A DNA stretch of 64,000 bases from Lytechinus pictus (GCF_037042905.1 NC_087251.1:37194501-37258500); one strand, 5' to 3'. Numbered from the stretch's first letter, positions 1 to 11,799 are shown. Notes: generated from the sequence alone by a model not told the origin. A program made the numbers and translations.

Positions 1-30
1 CCCCCGCTCTACCGACTGAGCTATCGCGCC
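1..30 (-). tRNA. 5' part of a tRNA or tRNA-derived SINE head, cut by window edge
   Basis: Read on the minus strand from position 30, the sequence has a 7-nt acceptor-like start (GGCGCGA), TA at positions 8-9, and a D-arm GCTC-AGTCGGTA-GAGC that is also a good pol III A box. The anticodon and T arms lie outside the window. Because tRNA-headed SINE fragments occur elsewhere in the window, it may be a SINE rather than a functional tRNA. Confidence 0.4.
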
Positions 31-79
31 TCCATTTTCAACCTACTGTCCAAACAAATGAGGAACTTCAATTTATTTT

Positions 80-300
80 GTGGTACTAGTAATAATAAAG
101 TAGTCATGTAAAAATTGACAACCAACAAAAATATGTTTTCTGTGGGTGCATTAGAGGTGAAAATGTTGCGTGTCGTACGGAATATTTCCGAGTTCCGTAC
201 GACAAACAACATTTTTACCTTTAATTCACCCATAATCAAACATTTTTTGTTTGCAATAAGTTTTTCACATGACTACCAACTATAAATTTATTATTGACCA
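80..300. repeat. Short foldback (palindromic) element
   Basis: The inner arms 142-182 and 193-232 are inverted copies separated by 10 nt, meeting at a GTCGTACGGAA / TTCCGTACGAC stem. Weaker outer complementarity (GTCATGT near 104, ACATGAC near 268) extends the hairpin. No coding content is seen. It is probably a small non-autonomous foldback or MITE. Confidence 0.55.
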
Positions 301-390
301 AAAATAGTTTTTATTGCTACAGCAATCAGCAAAGAGACTAGAAATTGTTTAAGGAATGTCCCGTACGACACGTATGGAATCGCCCTATTA

Positions 391-1397
391 TACAGTGCGT
401 TTCAGAAAAAAGGTAATCCAAATCTAGAGGGCCGGTATTCGGATCATTTTTAATTTTGTGAAATTATTCTGCATTGGTATGAAATTAAGGTTGAAGACAA
501 CAGGTGCAGGTACCATTTTTTCCAAGTCTTGGTAAAGTGGGTAAAATGTGCGCTTGGTAGAATAAAATGTAAAAAGGTAATGTTTGGAATGAAGAGTCAA
601 GGCATTCCTCTGAAATGGTGATTGAAATGTTAATGCCTTATTCACCCACACCTTCAACATTTCCTCCTCTCCTTTGCTCACAAAACTGGTAGCGTGGAGG
701 GATTAAGGATATCTTGGACAGCTCGTCTTACCATTGATGGATCATTGCACAAAAACATCCACCTCATGTCGAATTCGGCGTTGCAAATCATCAAGAGCTT
801 GAGGAGGAATTACAAATACCTTGTTTTTTAAGTGTCCCCAAAGGAAATAATTACAGGGCGCGAGGTCAGGGGATCTTGGTGGCCGTTCTACGTCATGGTT
901 GAGGGCAACAACTTGATGTCCGAAGAGTTCTTTGAGTCTTTATCGAATGATGATGGAACGAAGGACAGGAGTGCTTGTCCCGAATCCACCAAAGATGCAG
1001 GTACACTCCTCGAACCTGCCTCTCAAAATGTTGGTCCAAAGCCTGAGGTATGATCTGCTTGTTAATAATTTGCAAGTACATTCACCCACTTACACTCCTT
1101 TGGAATAAAAAGATTCAATCACGATTTTTGCCAGCTCAGGCATCGATGAAAGTATTTACGTCAGCATCTGCCCTTTCATCAAGCTCTAAAAAACTTGGAA
1201 AAAGTGGTATCTGCACCTGTTGTCTTCAACATCACTTAATTTGGTCATGCATAGTACAAATGGTACAAATAGGGTATCTATGGAAAGCTAATGAGTGTCT
1301 CTTTCACATCCATGCAGAATGATTTCCCAAAATTGAATGTAATTCGAATACCAGCCCTCCAGTTTTGGATTACCTTTTTTTTCTGAAACGCACTGTA
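391..1397 (-). mobile_element. Decayed Tc1/mariner-type DNA transposon with TIRs and TA target duplication
   Basis: The termini are inverted copies beginning CAGTGCGTTTCAGAAAAAA at 393 and ending with the complement at 1395, and similarity continues about 50 bp inward. TA dinucleotides flank both ends (391-392 and 1396-1397), as expected for the Tc1/mariner (IS630) superfamily. The internal 1.0 kb carries a broken transposase on the minus strand. Length near 1 kb is shorter than typical autonomous elements of about 1.3 kb, so internal deletion is likely. Confidence 0.75.
640..900 (-). pseudogene. Broken mariner/IS630-type transposase, C-terminal part
   Basis: Conceptual translation of the minus strand across about 890-745 gives a stretch containing PPRSPDLAPCNYFLWGHLKN, followed by a PPQALDDL-like segment. 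SPDLxPxxxxLWGxLK is the hallmark region before the last catalytic acidic residue in Tc1/mariner-IS630 DDE transposases. Downstream the frame is lost by stops and shifts, then resumes as ATSFVSKGEE near 680-660. No intact transposase is present, so this copy cannot mobilise itself. The surrounding TIRs (391-1397) support the assignment. Confidence 0.65.
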
Positions 1398-3048
1398 TTA
1401 TTATATGAATGGTATTTTGGGGAAAAATATTAGTCAGCACTGCTGCTATATTGAATCGTGTAATGCAGGCGATACTGCTAGAGGCACTCTACATGATCAG
1501 CTTAGATTTCATGATTTCACAAAGTTTAGTTAATGTGGCAATACCAGATCTACGATGTTGGTTTAACAGAATATCTCATGAATTCAGTATTTACTGCATT
1601 TACTGTCACTTATTGATTATATATTATATGTATTATGGCTGTTGTATTCATTAAAATGGAAGTTTACCTTGACAAAAATTTAGTTGTAAAAGCAGAAAAA
1701 TGATTTAAACATATTACTGAAGGTTTGAGGAAAATTTCAAAAAGTTATTAGATTATTTTTTATTTATGACGTTATATGCGAGCGGCTTCCCATGTATCGT
1801 GAATAGAAAAAAAATCAATGAAATGTCATTTTTAAAAAATGTAAAGGGGTTCTATTGTACCTTCAGTATATACCTTTGATATACCTTCAGTATATCAAAA
1901 TACAAATTATTTCACAACCGCTCCTAAAAGAAAAATATTTTTAGTCACCATGAACCATTAAAAATGGAAATGTATGCATTTCATACAACATGAAAAATTG
2001 GGTAATTGCTCGTATATGACGTTACAAATCAAAAACTTAAAATTCTAATAACTTACTTAATCTTTACGAGATTTTCCTCAAATTTTTACCAATATTTTTT
2101 ATTATTTTTTTCTGGTATTTTACAACAAACTTTTCGTCATGGTGAAATTCTCCCTTTAAATATTGAATTTACCTGTAGGGATTGGAATACATTCAGGAAC
2201 GATACCTAATAACCTATTTTTCATCTTTCAAAGGAAGCAATGGTTCAAACGGCCTCTAAGGTTCATTCCGAAATTACTAGTGATTACAAGATCTATCTCC
2301 GTTCGCGTTTTGTGGGATAACTGAGGAACCATCGAACGGAGGACGAGATCACATGACGGAAAACATCCGCTAGATGCTCGTCCAAGAGCTGTGCGAGGGG
2401 GAATGTGTAGGCGTTCAACGAGGAATGAATATATACTGACCGGGGTATAGCACGTTATACCCACTGCTTTGATCAAGTACTTGTTAGTGCAAGTGCACTT
2501 TCATTGAGTTTCAAAATACCTGACTGATTCCCTTAAAAACAAAGTTTTTAAAAAGGGATATCTTTTAATGAGAAAAAGGAAACATCCCTAAAACCAAAAT
2601 AATTATATAAAATGGTATTGAAAATGAAACTGAGCGACAATGAGAGACATGTGGACATCCTCTGCAAAAAAATAATGAATAAATCAGCAATTAAGTTTTA
2701 TTACAGGTCAGTAAACAATACAAATCCCCTGGAGGAGGGCATTATTGAGAATTATCCTCACACCTGGATGATGCTTTAGAACATTTTTAACATGTCCGAG
2801 ACGCTATTCGAGGGTGTCCGGAGATTTTTAGAAATTCAGAGTTGGTAACTGTGATGATTAAACAAGGCTAGAAGAAATTGATGTGTACTTTGTTATAAAT
2901 CTTTTACCCTCATCTTTACTTTACAATGCATTCTAGGACATCGTTCTTTACTTTTGAGCGCTCACCACCGGGCATAAGCAAATTTACAATGCACGTTGGA
3001 AAAAATAGAGTCCAGTCACATGATCACTTTCAAGCAATCACATGATCA
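1398..3048. other. Intergenic, no gene seen
   Basis: AT-rich sequence with only short open frames that lack start context, conserved motifs or splice support. There is a local direct repeat of TATACCTTCAGTA-like sequence near 1857-1896. I see nothing else assignable. Confidence 0.5.
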
Positions 3049-3203
3049 GAGGAGCGTTTCATCAACAGTTTTATTCAACAAGTTGTCAGATCTGACAACT
3101 TTCCTTGTCTTTGATTGGCTGAGAAACACTTTTAGTAAGGTAACTGTCGGATAAAACGGGACTTATCTGATAAAAAGTCCAACGGATCCTTTCATGAAAC
3201 CAC
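3049..3203. mobile_element. MITE family A, copy 1
   Basis: About 155 bp. The left end, GGAGCGTTTCATCA, and the right end, CCTTTCATGAAAC, are inverted. Internal GTCAGATCTGACAAC and GTCGGATAAAAC blocks match the copy at 21187-21344 in opposite orientation. It has no coding capacity. The right terminal repeat is mutated. Confidence 0.65.
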
Positions 3204-3281
3204 GGACCTATTAGAGATGGACATTCAACGCGATCCTTTCGTTGATCACACAAGATCCGCCGCCTAGAGACTATGTGCATC

Positions 3282-3664
3282 TAATACCCCTTTCATAAAC
3301 CTATCCTCCAATTAGCCGCCTAATAGTAATGCGGATAATTCAATAAAAATTGCGTTCACAAACTCCGAAAATTATCCGCATTATTTTTACGAGCGCCCGT
3401 CCTGAAAAAGGCGGATAATCGTCATGACAACTGGACACGCCCCCTCCGATGCGGTTGTGTTGGAAAAGGGTGACCTTGTGACCGCACCATGGCAATTATC
3501 CGCATTATTTGGAAATGCGTTTATAAACTCAAAATCTTGTCCCGATGCTGCTATTATGCGGATAATTGCAGCATCAAAATAATGCGGATAACTCTGGTCC
3601 TCCTCCGATTTTACGACCAAATTATGCTGCTATTAGCCGCATAATTGGGTTTATGAAAGGGTAG
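3282..3664. mobile_element. MITE family B, copy 1
   Basis: The termini TAATACCCCTTTCATAAAC and GGGTTTATGAAAGGGTA are inverted copies. The interior is dominated by short inverted ATTATCCGCATTAT motifs (GCGGATAAT in both orientations), giving strong foldback potential. A shorter copy in the opposite orientation lies at 10763-11020. No open frame is supported. Confidence 0.7.
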
Positions 3665-4076
3665 TGATGACGGGTGTTTTGACAATCGTGACTACCAAGA
3701 TGTATCTGATTATTTACAGAAAGACAGCCTTCCTGGTTTGGTTTTCGTTGGCTGATGCCCTGTGTCAAAAAATGCTTTTCAATCAACATCATAGTCGGAC
3801 CCGGGGGAAGGGACTGCGCCCCACTAATAGCCGCACAAAATGAAGAAAAAAGGAAGAGAAAAATGATTAGGAGAGGAATCAGCGCTTAAAAGGGATCCTT
3901 CAAGTCGGTATATTAAGAATATCTGTTTGTATTCGCCTTTGTTTATTTGGGTTACACAGTGTATCATTTATCAAAAAGGCGCGTAAAATGTCAATCGGAA
4001 TTAAAAAAAAAAACTTCGACTCGCGCAACGCACTCGCATCATTCATTAATTTTAGTGAAGGTACCCATCCTTTTAA
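3665..4076. other. Intergenic, no feature seen
   Basis: Unique-looking sequence between MITE B and the tandem array. No coding, RNA or repeat signal could be recognised. Confidence 0.4.
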
Positions 4077-4790
4077 GAAGGGTAAGATTAAAACATGTCA
4101 CTGTGACCTTGACCTTTGACCTCAAAATCAATAAGCTTTCTGGAATCTATGCTGGTACCATACACACCAAATTATATGAGCCTAGGTCAAACATAAGTTA
4201 TCGCGTTTACAAGGACTTCAGAAGGGTAAGATGAAAACATGTTACTGTGACCTTGACTTTTGGCTTTTTGACATCAAAATCAATGGGCTTCCTGGCGGGG
4301 ATCAATGCTTGTATCATACACACCAAATTATATGAGCCTATGTTAAGTTGAACTGAAGTTATAGCGTTTACGAGGACTTCAGAAGGGTAAGGTAAAACAC
4401 ATGTCACTGTGACCTTTGACCTTAATCAATAGGCTTCCTGGGATCCATGCTAGTATCATACATACCAAATTATTATGAGCCTAGGTTAATTTAAACTTAA
4501 GTTATCGCGTTTACAAGGACTTCAGAAGGGTAAGATGAAAATATGTCAGTGTGACCTCGACTTTTTGACCTCAAAATCAATGGGCTTCCTGGCAGGGATC
4601 AATGCTTGTATATCATACACACCAAATTATATGAGCCTTGGTTAAGTTAAACTGAAGTTATCGCGTTAACAAGGACTCAGAAGGGTAAGATGAAAACATG
4701 TTACTGTTACCTTGACCTTTGACCCTTTGACCTTAAAATCGATAGGCTTCCTGGGATCAATGCTAGTATCATACACACCAAATTACACTC
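4077..4790. repeat. Tandem array of about 144-161-bp units containing TGACCTTTGACC
   Basis: The anchor GAAGGGTAAG recurs at about 4077, 4221, 4382, 4525 and 4680. Each unit carries a TGTGACCTTGACCTTTGACC-type segment, then a conserved CATACACACCAAATTATATGAGCC block and TTATCGCGTTTACAAGGAC. Two exact TGACCTTTGACCT sites are at 4110 and 4410. It is related in motif to the repeats at 38.5-43.2 kb and 61.8-62.7 kb, but the rest of the unit differs. Confidence 0.8.
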
Positions 4791-6596
4791 AAAATTACCT
4801 TAAAATAAAAGAAGTTCCTGCAGCAGAGTCTCGAGAATACCTGTAATCTTACCAGATTGCGTAATCTTACATTATATCATGTAAAGTTACAGGAAATTGG
4901 TATCTGGTGTATGGAACCTTACAAATTTCCTTAAATAAAACACCCTTTTCCCCTTTTTAAACAGACCTGTTCTGTGAAATTGCAGAAAAATTCCTGTTTT
5001 ATGAATTTACAGAATGATTCTGTTATTGCTTTCTGCAAAATCTTCTTTTTTCTGTAAAATCAGGGTTTTTAAACAATGTCGCGTTCACAAAGAAAAGTTA
5101 ATACGTCCCGTAGGACGGGCGTATAAAAATCATTTGACGCTTCACTTCAATTATTGTTTGATCACATACCCATGGACGGCCAGCAACCCCAGCAGCTAAA
5201 ATGCATGTTTGTTCAAAATATTTTCTAGATATGCTGTATATTCATAAATTCATCATTCTCTAGAAGATTCAGTGTTATTCTCTTTGTTTACTATAGAGAT
5301 TGTGCAAACTTCCTGTAGTAAAAAAATATGGTATGGATGGATTTCCATACAGTTGCGATTGATTGGAGATCCATCATAGCTCTTTGTAAGACGGGGCCCT
5401 GGAGTATTAGGACGAAACATGAAAAATGGGATTATAAATGATAATCAATCAATCATAATACCGCCTCTTTCTTCAACTACACATCGATTTTCCAGCATTC
5501 AAGTGATTTATCATCTTCTGCGAATAGAGTTCGCGCAATATAAATCTTTAAACACGAGCTGCTTCTTCCAACTCCTGGCCTATGACGGCGGACCTGGTAG
5601 AAACAAAGAAACTAATTATGAAGAGGATGTTATGCAAAGGACAATGACAGTCGCATGTCAGTGAATTCATTAACTAACCGATGAATGTCCAACTCTAATA
5701 GGGTCCATGATGAATCGCTCCACATAATCCACGCTATCATCTTTAAAGGTAATAAAAAGTATCCAGAAAGTATCATTTCATAAGCAGTTTGCGAGGCTAT
5801 ACCTATTATTATAAAGACATTATAGTCATTCAAAGAGAATATTCGACGACTTTGCGCTTGGGTTTAAGTTGGCGTGGCGTAGGCCTGTTGTTTTCCTCTG
5901 TGAGATTTTCGATCAGATTGTTAGATCACTCCTCCTTTTCGATAGGTTTCAGTTTATTTTATTTGCTATACTGCGCTATGAGGACCTTTTCATGATGGAC
6001 ATCGGCGCATAACAAAATTATTATCATATTTACCATCAGAGATATATATTTATTGGGATTACCTGCATGTAAATAACCAATCTGTGGACGGCGCCGCCCA
6101 TCATTAGTCTTTATTTAGTCTTTTCACATGTTACTCCTATAATACAAACTTATCGAGCTGTTTGTTTCAAACCTCCTTTTTAAAATTTCATAATAGCTGA
6201 TGTCTGCATTTCAGGACACTGATTTCGATCTAATCATTATTTTTGAAAATAGTATAAAAACAGTCATTTTTATGATGCATTCACTTTCATTGATTTTGAC
6301 AATCATATGCCGGAGTACCAAAACGGAAACATGTATTGAGGAATATACTGCTGAATATTTTCCTCTGCCCTTTTCCCTTGAATGTTGATGGTTCAAGACC
6401 TTACAAACAAGGATCACTACATGGATTTAAGTGTCAAAAAGTTGTTGAAAGCGACGATATGCATAACTGTCTTGTAAAACTAGAACGATGTGAACCACTT
6501 TGGCGATGTATCACCTCATACGTTCTTCGCTCTGAGCAACTCCTCGAGCACGCCCACGTGAAGTTTGTATAATTACCTGTCGTTATTAGCAGTGTG
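4791..6596. other. Intergenic, no gene supported
   Basis: Several frames of 60-80 codons occur but none has a recognisable motif, coding-like composition or splice partner. A run of poorly conserved TTCTGTAAAAT-like direct repeats lies near 4960-5075. Function is not visible. Confidence 0.4.
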
Positions 6597-6650
6597 TGCG
6601 GGAGAGTGTCTATGTGTGTGTGTGTGAGAGAGAGGGAGGGAGAGGGAGAA
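6597..6650. repeat. (TG)n / (GA)n microsatellite
   Basis: A TGTGTGTGTGTG run passes directly into GAGAGAGAGGGAGGGAGAGGGAG. It lies about 60 bp upstream of the TATA-like box at 6707. Confidence 0.8.
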
Positions 6651-6706
6651 GGTATGCTTCTATCACTTTACAATCTTCCCCCGCATATATATGACCAGAA
6701 ATGAAA

Positions 6707-6714
6707 TATAAAAG
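6707..6714 (+). promoter_or_regulatory. Candidate TATA box for the plus-strand secreted-protein gene
   Basis: TATAAAAG matches the metazoan TATA consensus and would place a start site near 6735-6742, about 200 nt before the ATG at 6938. A (TG)n/(GA)n tract precedes it. Upstream ATGs at 6764 and 6768 in this leader weaken the model. Alternatively the coding exon may begin at a splice acceptor (TTCCTTGTTCCAAAG) near 6922. Confidence 0.35.
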
Positions 6715-6937
6715 ATGAAAAGTGGCTATACGCTCACAATTGAACTTTCTTCGTTCTGCCTGCATGCATGGCACATATCCATCTTCATCTCTCGGGCCAA
6801 AGGGACGGGGGAATGTTCACACTTGTCTTATATCTGTTACATGGAATCGCGGCGGTCTGTGCTATATGTTTTTCATAGATGTTCATACTTTCTGGAGTTA
6901 TTTGTTTTTCCTTGTTCCAAAGCAAGATAGTGGAGTC

Positions 6938-6995
6938 ATGCAACCTTCAAGTGGTTATCCTTTGGTTCGTATGTTGCTCATTTTAGTACTTGCAG
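6938..6995 (+). CDS. Putative first coding exon: signal peptide of secreted protein
   Basis: ATG at 6938 encodes 19 codons with a short n-region containing one Arg, followed by the hydrophobic run MLLILVLAG. The exon ends at CTTGCAG|GTGAGTG, a near-perfect donor in phase 1. Joining to the acceptor at 8807/8808, also phase 1, continues the hydrophobic core and ends in an LSA-type signal peptidase site just before ENCG. That fit is the main evidence. The frame is also open upstream to about 6722, so a longer N terminus is possible. The link to exons 13.9-17.8 kb is inferred from strand, order and the secreted character of those exons. No homologue is recognised from this exon alone. Confidence 0.4.
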
Positions 6996-8807
6996 GTGAG
7001 TGTTTTACACTTTTACACTTTAGGGAGTTTTTCGCATCGCGACGCAAAACGAAATTAAGAACACAGTAAATGTATTGAAAATGCCCCTCAAATGACAATG
7101 AATAGCTGGGAGGTCTTTGTAGAAAATTGGTAAACCGGAACAGCAGTTTAGTCCCAAGTTTCGGAGCTGACGAAAAATTGCAAAGTGTCGTTTGTACAGA
7201 GTCCAGGACGTAACTGCTGTTTTGATTTCCCGATTTTCGACAAAGACTTGTTAGTTGCTTTTTGTAATGAAGGGCATTTGACGATATATTTTCTATGTTC
7301 TGAAAAGCGTCCTGCGCCGAGGTGCAAAAACTCTATATTTTCATTCCATACAGAAACACTGTGCAAATCCATTTTATCAATTTACACCACAAGCCCTTCT
7401 TTTCAAGGCGCATCTTGTTTTTATTACAATAACTTATCCAGAAAGAAAAGATAAATTCACATCTTGTATTAATTTATCTGTATTTATCACTGTACGGTTA
7501 AATATAAATCATACTTTATTCATGATTGTCATTAGGCCTACAACACACAATCTTCTAATTACAATCGAGACATATCACTTTGGATATTTACACGTTAATA
7601 CTTATATGTGGAGGCGCCGCGGCCGAGTGGTCAAGGAGCCTGACTAGACGCATGACAGTCCGGGGTTCAATCACTGGTCATATCATTGTATGCCCCAGAG
7701 CGAGGTATTTGACCTTTGATCATACTTTAGAAAATGAATGAAAAGATGAAAATCCGTATTTTATTGTTCGAAATAGACATAAAATGAAATACTCCGAAAA
7801 TTTGCTTTGCCCATTGGAATGCTATTAATGTATCTGTGTTTCTATTTCTTTAATACGGTATTTAATACTATATGGAAAAAAAAACAGATAGAAAGAAATG
7901 CACTTAGTCGAGAGAAACCCACCAATCATTTTGGATGAGATTTTCAAATTTAAACTTTTTTGTAATAGTACACCTTTCGAAATTTCAGACGTATTTCCCA
8001 CGAAATCTAATTTTTGTTTCTGCTTTGATTTCGGTCTATTAACACATTCATGCATGCACAGTGTAATTTTGAGGAAAAAAAAGTAAATCAAGCTATATAG
8101 TTTTTGAAAGAACAGCAATAGTAGCTTGTATCATTTTGTCCAAAGAAACAGAATAATAGAAAAAAGATAATGTTGAGATACATTGGAAAAGTCACAGGTA
8201 GTGACGGAAAACAAGGACAGCCAATGGGTATAAAAGGTTAGTAGACTCTACAAGAGGATTGTCTTAGAAGGGCCCGCATGCCTCTGGGCAATAGTACTGA
8301 ATTTTACTTTTGCGAGCCCTGGCCCATGGAAAATGATCTCACTCTCTTCTTCTTTTCTTTATATTTTACTTATCTTTATTTAATTATTTAATTTCAAATT
8401 GTATTTTTGTATTTATATTATACATTTTTGTATGTTTTTTATGGCCAAATAAATAATAAAAATAATAATAATGATAAATATAATTGGTTAAAATGGGATT
8501 TTATTAATTAAAACTGTGATGCTAAAGCAATTTTATATTGTGGTCTAACGAGTTGAAGCATAGTCGTTGAATACGGGTTAGTGTGTTTTAAGAAAAAATC
8601 TTGTCAGTATATAATTTGAACATGATTGATAGATCAGTTTTTATCATTATTATTATCATCATTGTTACTTATTCTGGACTTTTCGGCAAAAAAAAGCGTT
8701 TACAATTAATAGACTGAATAGAGTTATGACCACAAGACTACAAACTACGAAAAAGATGTTTTTAATGCCTTTCTATAAATTGCTAGTGATTGACATTCTT
8801 ATACAAG
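6996..8807 (+). other. Putative intron 1
   Basis: Lies between the candidate signal-peptide exon and the candidate CX11C exon. It contains the tRNA-like SINE head at 7610-7680. An AT-rich stretch with AATAAATAATAAAAATAATA near 8449-8480 could be the 3' tail of a retroposon. No other gene is seen. Confidence 0.35.
7610..7680 (+). repeat. tRNA-like (Ser/Leu-type) SINE head
   Basis: GGCCGAGTGGTCAAGG at 7621 is a good pol III A box of the Ser/Leu tRNA type, and GGTTCAATC at 7664 is a B box about 43 nt downstream. The arms do not fold into a clean cloverleaf and no CCTGACA-like acceptor match is present, so this is more likely a tRNA-derived SINE than a functional tRNA. Confidence 0.55.
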
Positions 8808-8904
8808 GAGTTCTTGAGAACGTGCTGTCTGCTGAAAATTGTGGGAAGATACTCCCACCCACTTTACAAAGAATATGCCAAAGTGAAGAAGACGAATTTG
8901 GACG
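8808..8904 (+). CDS. Putative exon 2: insulin/relaxin B-chain-like CX11C motif
   Basis: The proposed acceptor is CATTCTTATACAAG|GA (phase 1, matching exon 1). The peptide finishes a signal sequence (VLENVLSA), then reads ENCGKILPPTLQRICQSE. The pattern C-G-x2-L-x3-L-x2-I-C, with exactly 11 residues between the cysteines, is the core of insulin-family B chains. The Pro-Pro inside the expected helix is unusual. The exon end is uncertain: GACG|GTATTT at 8904/8905 (phase 2) is the best donor seen, and read-through would stop at 8938. I found no A-chain CC-x3-C motif in any plus-strand frame up to 14 kb. The insulin-family call is therefore tentative, and this could be a chance frame. Confidence 0.35.
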
Positions 8905-10441
8905 GTATTTATCTCAACAAGCTGTCTTCAAAGATTGAAATTCAATAATGAGAATTGCGAAAAAGCACAACGCAGCAGTCAGTCAATGCTGGGTTTTGGT
9001 AGAATTTTTAATTTCTTTTTGGAATTACATGCGATGAAATATGTCAACTAATATTTCATGAAAATATTATGTAATGTGTTGGCACTGTACTCTATAATGT
9101 GTGACTCCATTTGTTTACTTCGGAGGATTTGGCGTTCACTTTTTTCACACAGGATTGTTTCCGTTGGGGTCTGCAAAGCAGTATGTTGATTTAAAAAAGG
9201 GGACCTAAGAAGATTCCATGTGGTACTACAAAACAATAGATTTAGTGTATGAGTAGCATAGTAGTTAAATCAGGGTCAGACAATCCAACATCTTTTGGTC
9301 TGCCCCTTCCTATCAGAGCCGTGCGCTGCCAAGGAAATCGAGTATTTTAATGTATATACATGAATAGAAAAATCAAACAAGCATAACGCTGAAAATCCAT
9401 CAAAATCGGATGTAAAATATGAAAGTTATGACATTTCAAAGTTTCGCTTATTTATAAGCCTAACCAGTAGCGTAATAGTTCAATATTTTTGCAGGGATCA
9501 GACATGTCGAAGGGGGAAAAATATCTAAAAGACTTTGAACTTTTTTTATATAAAAATCGTATTTGTGATAGATTACCCATATTAATATTCAATAGATGAC
9601 ATCCTTTTCACCTTTTTTGCTTTCCCTTTCTCCCGTTTTTTTTTTCTTGTTCTCGAAAAATTTGGGGGTCCATGGCCCCACTAGCTCCCCCCTTCCCCAT
9701 ATGTACGCCAGTGAGCCCAATCCATTATTTGTTGACGACGTATAACCAGTTTAAGGGGGGGGGGTCCACGGGCGACTACATAAAGAATGCTAAGGCAAGT
9801 ATACTGATTTGGAAGCCATATGAAATATTACTTTGAGCCGAAATGTAGATCAATTATGAAACTACACCTCTAATCCTCTATCACTAGAAAAGTTTTATTT
9901 TTACTCGTTAGCTGTGCTTCCTCATTTATCAAAAGAAAAAAAAAATCATTTTTCAAACAAAGGTAGGTAGAGGGGAGAATGATAAGACGGGAAATATAAA
10001 GTACAGTTTCGGAAAGCTTGGTGAGCGAGAATATTTGATGACAGAATCCATTTTGCTTTCACACATCGCTCGCTTATACGACAATGTAAACAATTCCTAT
10101 TGACGAATCCAGGTGCCAATACATAGTCACAATTTTTTGAAAGATACACTGACCATTAAAAAAAAAAAAAATTTGGCTCTGTCCGCCTTATCTGACCCCC
10201 CATGCTTGGTTCATTAAGCCACTATTTTATACCATAACATGAATATATCTGTGGCCCAAACAAAAATAGTTACCTTTCATAATAGGAAGTGGTGATGTGG
10301 CACAAAAACAACATAAATCAATACAATCCACAGATATATTGTTTAAAAATTCAATTTCCTAAAATGCTCACGGTAAGGTTGAGCAGGGCGGGGTTCAAAG
10401 ATAATTGTTGGAACCATCGAAAATTTTGTCACCGAAACCTA
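8905..10441. other. Putative intron / intergenic with repeat debris
   Basis: AT-rich, with a fragment of foldback family H at 9366-9462, a 9-bp G tract near 9756-9764 and an A tract near 10158-10170. No exon with a supported splice pair was found. Confidence 0.35.
9366..9462. repeat. Fragment of foldback family H
   Basis: Matches the conserved arm of the elements at 28856 and 36077: AAGCATAACGCTGAAAAT, then ATCAAAATCGGATGTAAAAT and GAAAGTTATGACATTTCAAA, ending TTTCGCTTATTT. Only one arm is present. Confidence 0.75.
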
Positions 10442-10763
10442 AGGCCTGTATTCTAAAGTCGGGTTTAATTCAAACTCCGGTTTGAATTAGGTTGTGGTTT
10501 AACTATGGATAGCCAATAGTGGCATAAATCTCTTTAACAGTATAATAAAAAAATACACGGTTATTTTTCTCTTAAATCATTTTTTAACTGTTTCGGAAGG
10601 ATAAATAAGATAGCTTCATTGACCACTCACGAGTTAGGAAAGAGCACAGAAAACATAGGAAACATACAATGTAGGGAAAATTTTGACATTTTTTAACTTT
10701 CCATAATTTAAGCACATAGTAAGACCATGGTCTGTGTTAAACTTGACGTCAGTATACGGACCT
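10442..10763. mobile_element. MITE family C
   Basis: The left terminus, AGGCCTGTATTCTAAAGTCG, and the right terminus, GACGTCAGTATACGGACCT, are inverted imperfect copies about 27 bp long. The interior is AT-rich and non-coding. It abuts MITE family B copy 2 at 10763, so the two insertions are directly adjacent. Confidence 0.6.
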
Positions 10764-11020
10764 AATACCTCTTTCATAAACCCAATTATGCGGATAATAT
10801 CCGCATAATTTGGTCGTAAAATCGGAGCGGGACCAGAGTTATCCGCATTATTTCGGAGGGGGTGTGTGCAGTTGCCATGACAATTATCCGCCTTTTCAGG
10901 TCGGGCGCTCGTAAAAAATAGTGCAGATTATTTTCGGAGTTTGTGAATGCATGTTTTATTGAATTATCCGCATTATTCTTAGGCGGATAATTGGAGGATG
11001 AGTTTATGAAAGGGGTATTA
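10763..11020. mobile_element. MITE family B, copy 2 (inverted relative to copy 1)
   Basis: The termini TAATACCTCTTTCATAAACC and GTTTATGAAAGGGGTATTA are inverted copies. Internal ATTATGCGGATAAT and ATTATCCGC motifs match 3282-3664 in reverse orientation. It is about 120 bp shorter through internal deletion. Confidence 0.7.
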
Positions 11021-11304
11021 TAGTTTATACAGATATTGAATGAAGGGGTGTGTAATATAAACATTCTTTGGACCGCCGGATTTATATTTTCCCGAGGGGT
11101 TATATTTTCCCGAAGCGCGCAGCGCTGAGGGAAAATATGATCACAGTGCAGAATGAGACAATGGAAGTAGTTATCTATGACGTTTGGAACACTCCCGAGA
11201 GCATTAAAACAATATATAAGTAACCTTTTCTGCTAAAAAAATATTCAAAAGATTTTTTTTATTTTAAGATTATTTTAAAGTAAAAAAGCATATCGTGTAA
11301 AATT

Positions 11305-11520
11305 GAAAACCAGTCGGATGACACGACATTTGCTCCTGCAACATTTGCTCCGGTCTTAATATCTCAGAGGGTACAGGGTTAGAATTATAATTTTTGGTTC
11401 AGAATAATGCAAAGATGACTGGATTAGGGTTTATTTAGTTCTATAGGTTAGGTTTTATGTTTGGCTTAACGTGCCGATTTTCCATCGGAGCAAGTGTCGC
11501 CAGAGAAAATATCATGGAAC
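11305..11520. repeat. Interspersed repeat shared with 37060-37190
   Basis: Begins ACATTTGCTCCTGCAACATTTGC and ends near ATCGGAGCAAGTGTCGCC, so the ends are loosely inverted (ATTTGCTCC / GGAGCAAG). The interior has GGGTTAG-type motifs. A second, diverged copy is in the RBKS intron near 37060-37190. The GGGTTAGGG content there is too short to be telomeric. Confidence 0.5.
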
Positions 11521-11579
11521 CGATAATCGCATTCACTGTACCCTGGTAGTGTTACTGTTATCATTGGATACTATCTTTA

Positions 11580-11580
<1 letters not shown>

Positions 11581-11644
<64 letters not shown>
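11581..11644. repeat. (TA)n microsatellite
   Basis: About 60 bp of alternating TA with one GAT interruption near 11615. Frames across it encode only Tyr-Ile repeats and are not genes. Confidence 0.95.
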
Positions 11645-11645
<1 letters not shown>

Positions 11646-11799
11646 CTTTTTAAGTTTCTATTAAAATATACCATCAGAAAACACCATAATATTTACAATG
11701 GATTTACAAGATTGAAAACATTGGATACAATGGAAAAAATGAAATTACGAACACATATGACAAAGCAGTTGTAACCATTGTGAATGGGTTATCTACGCA

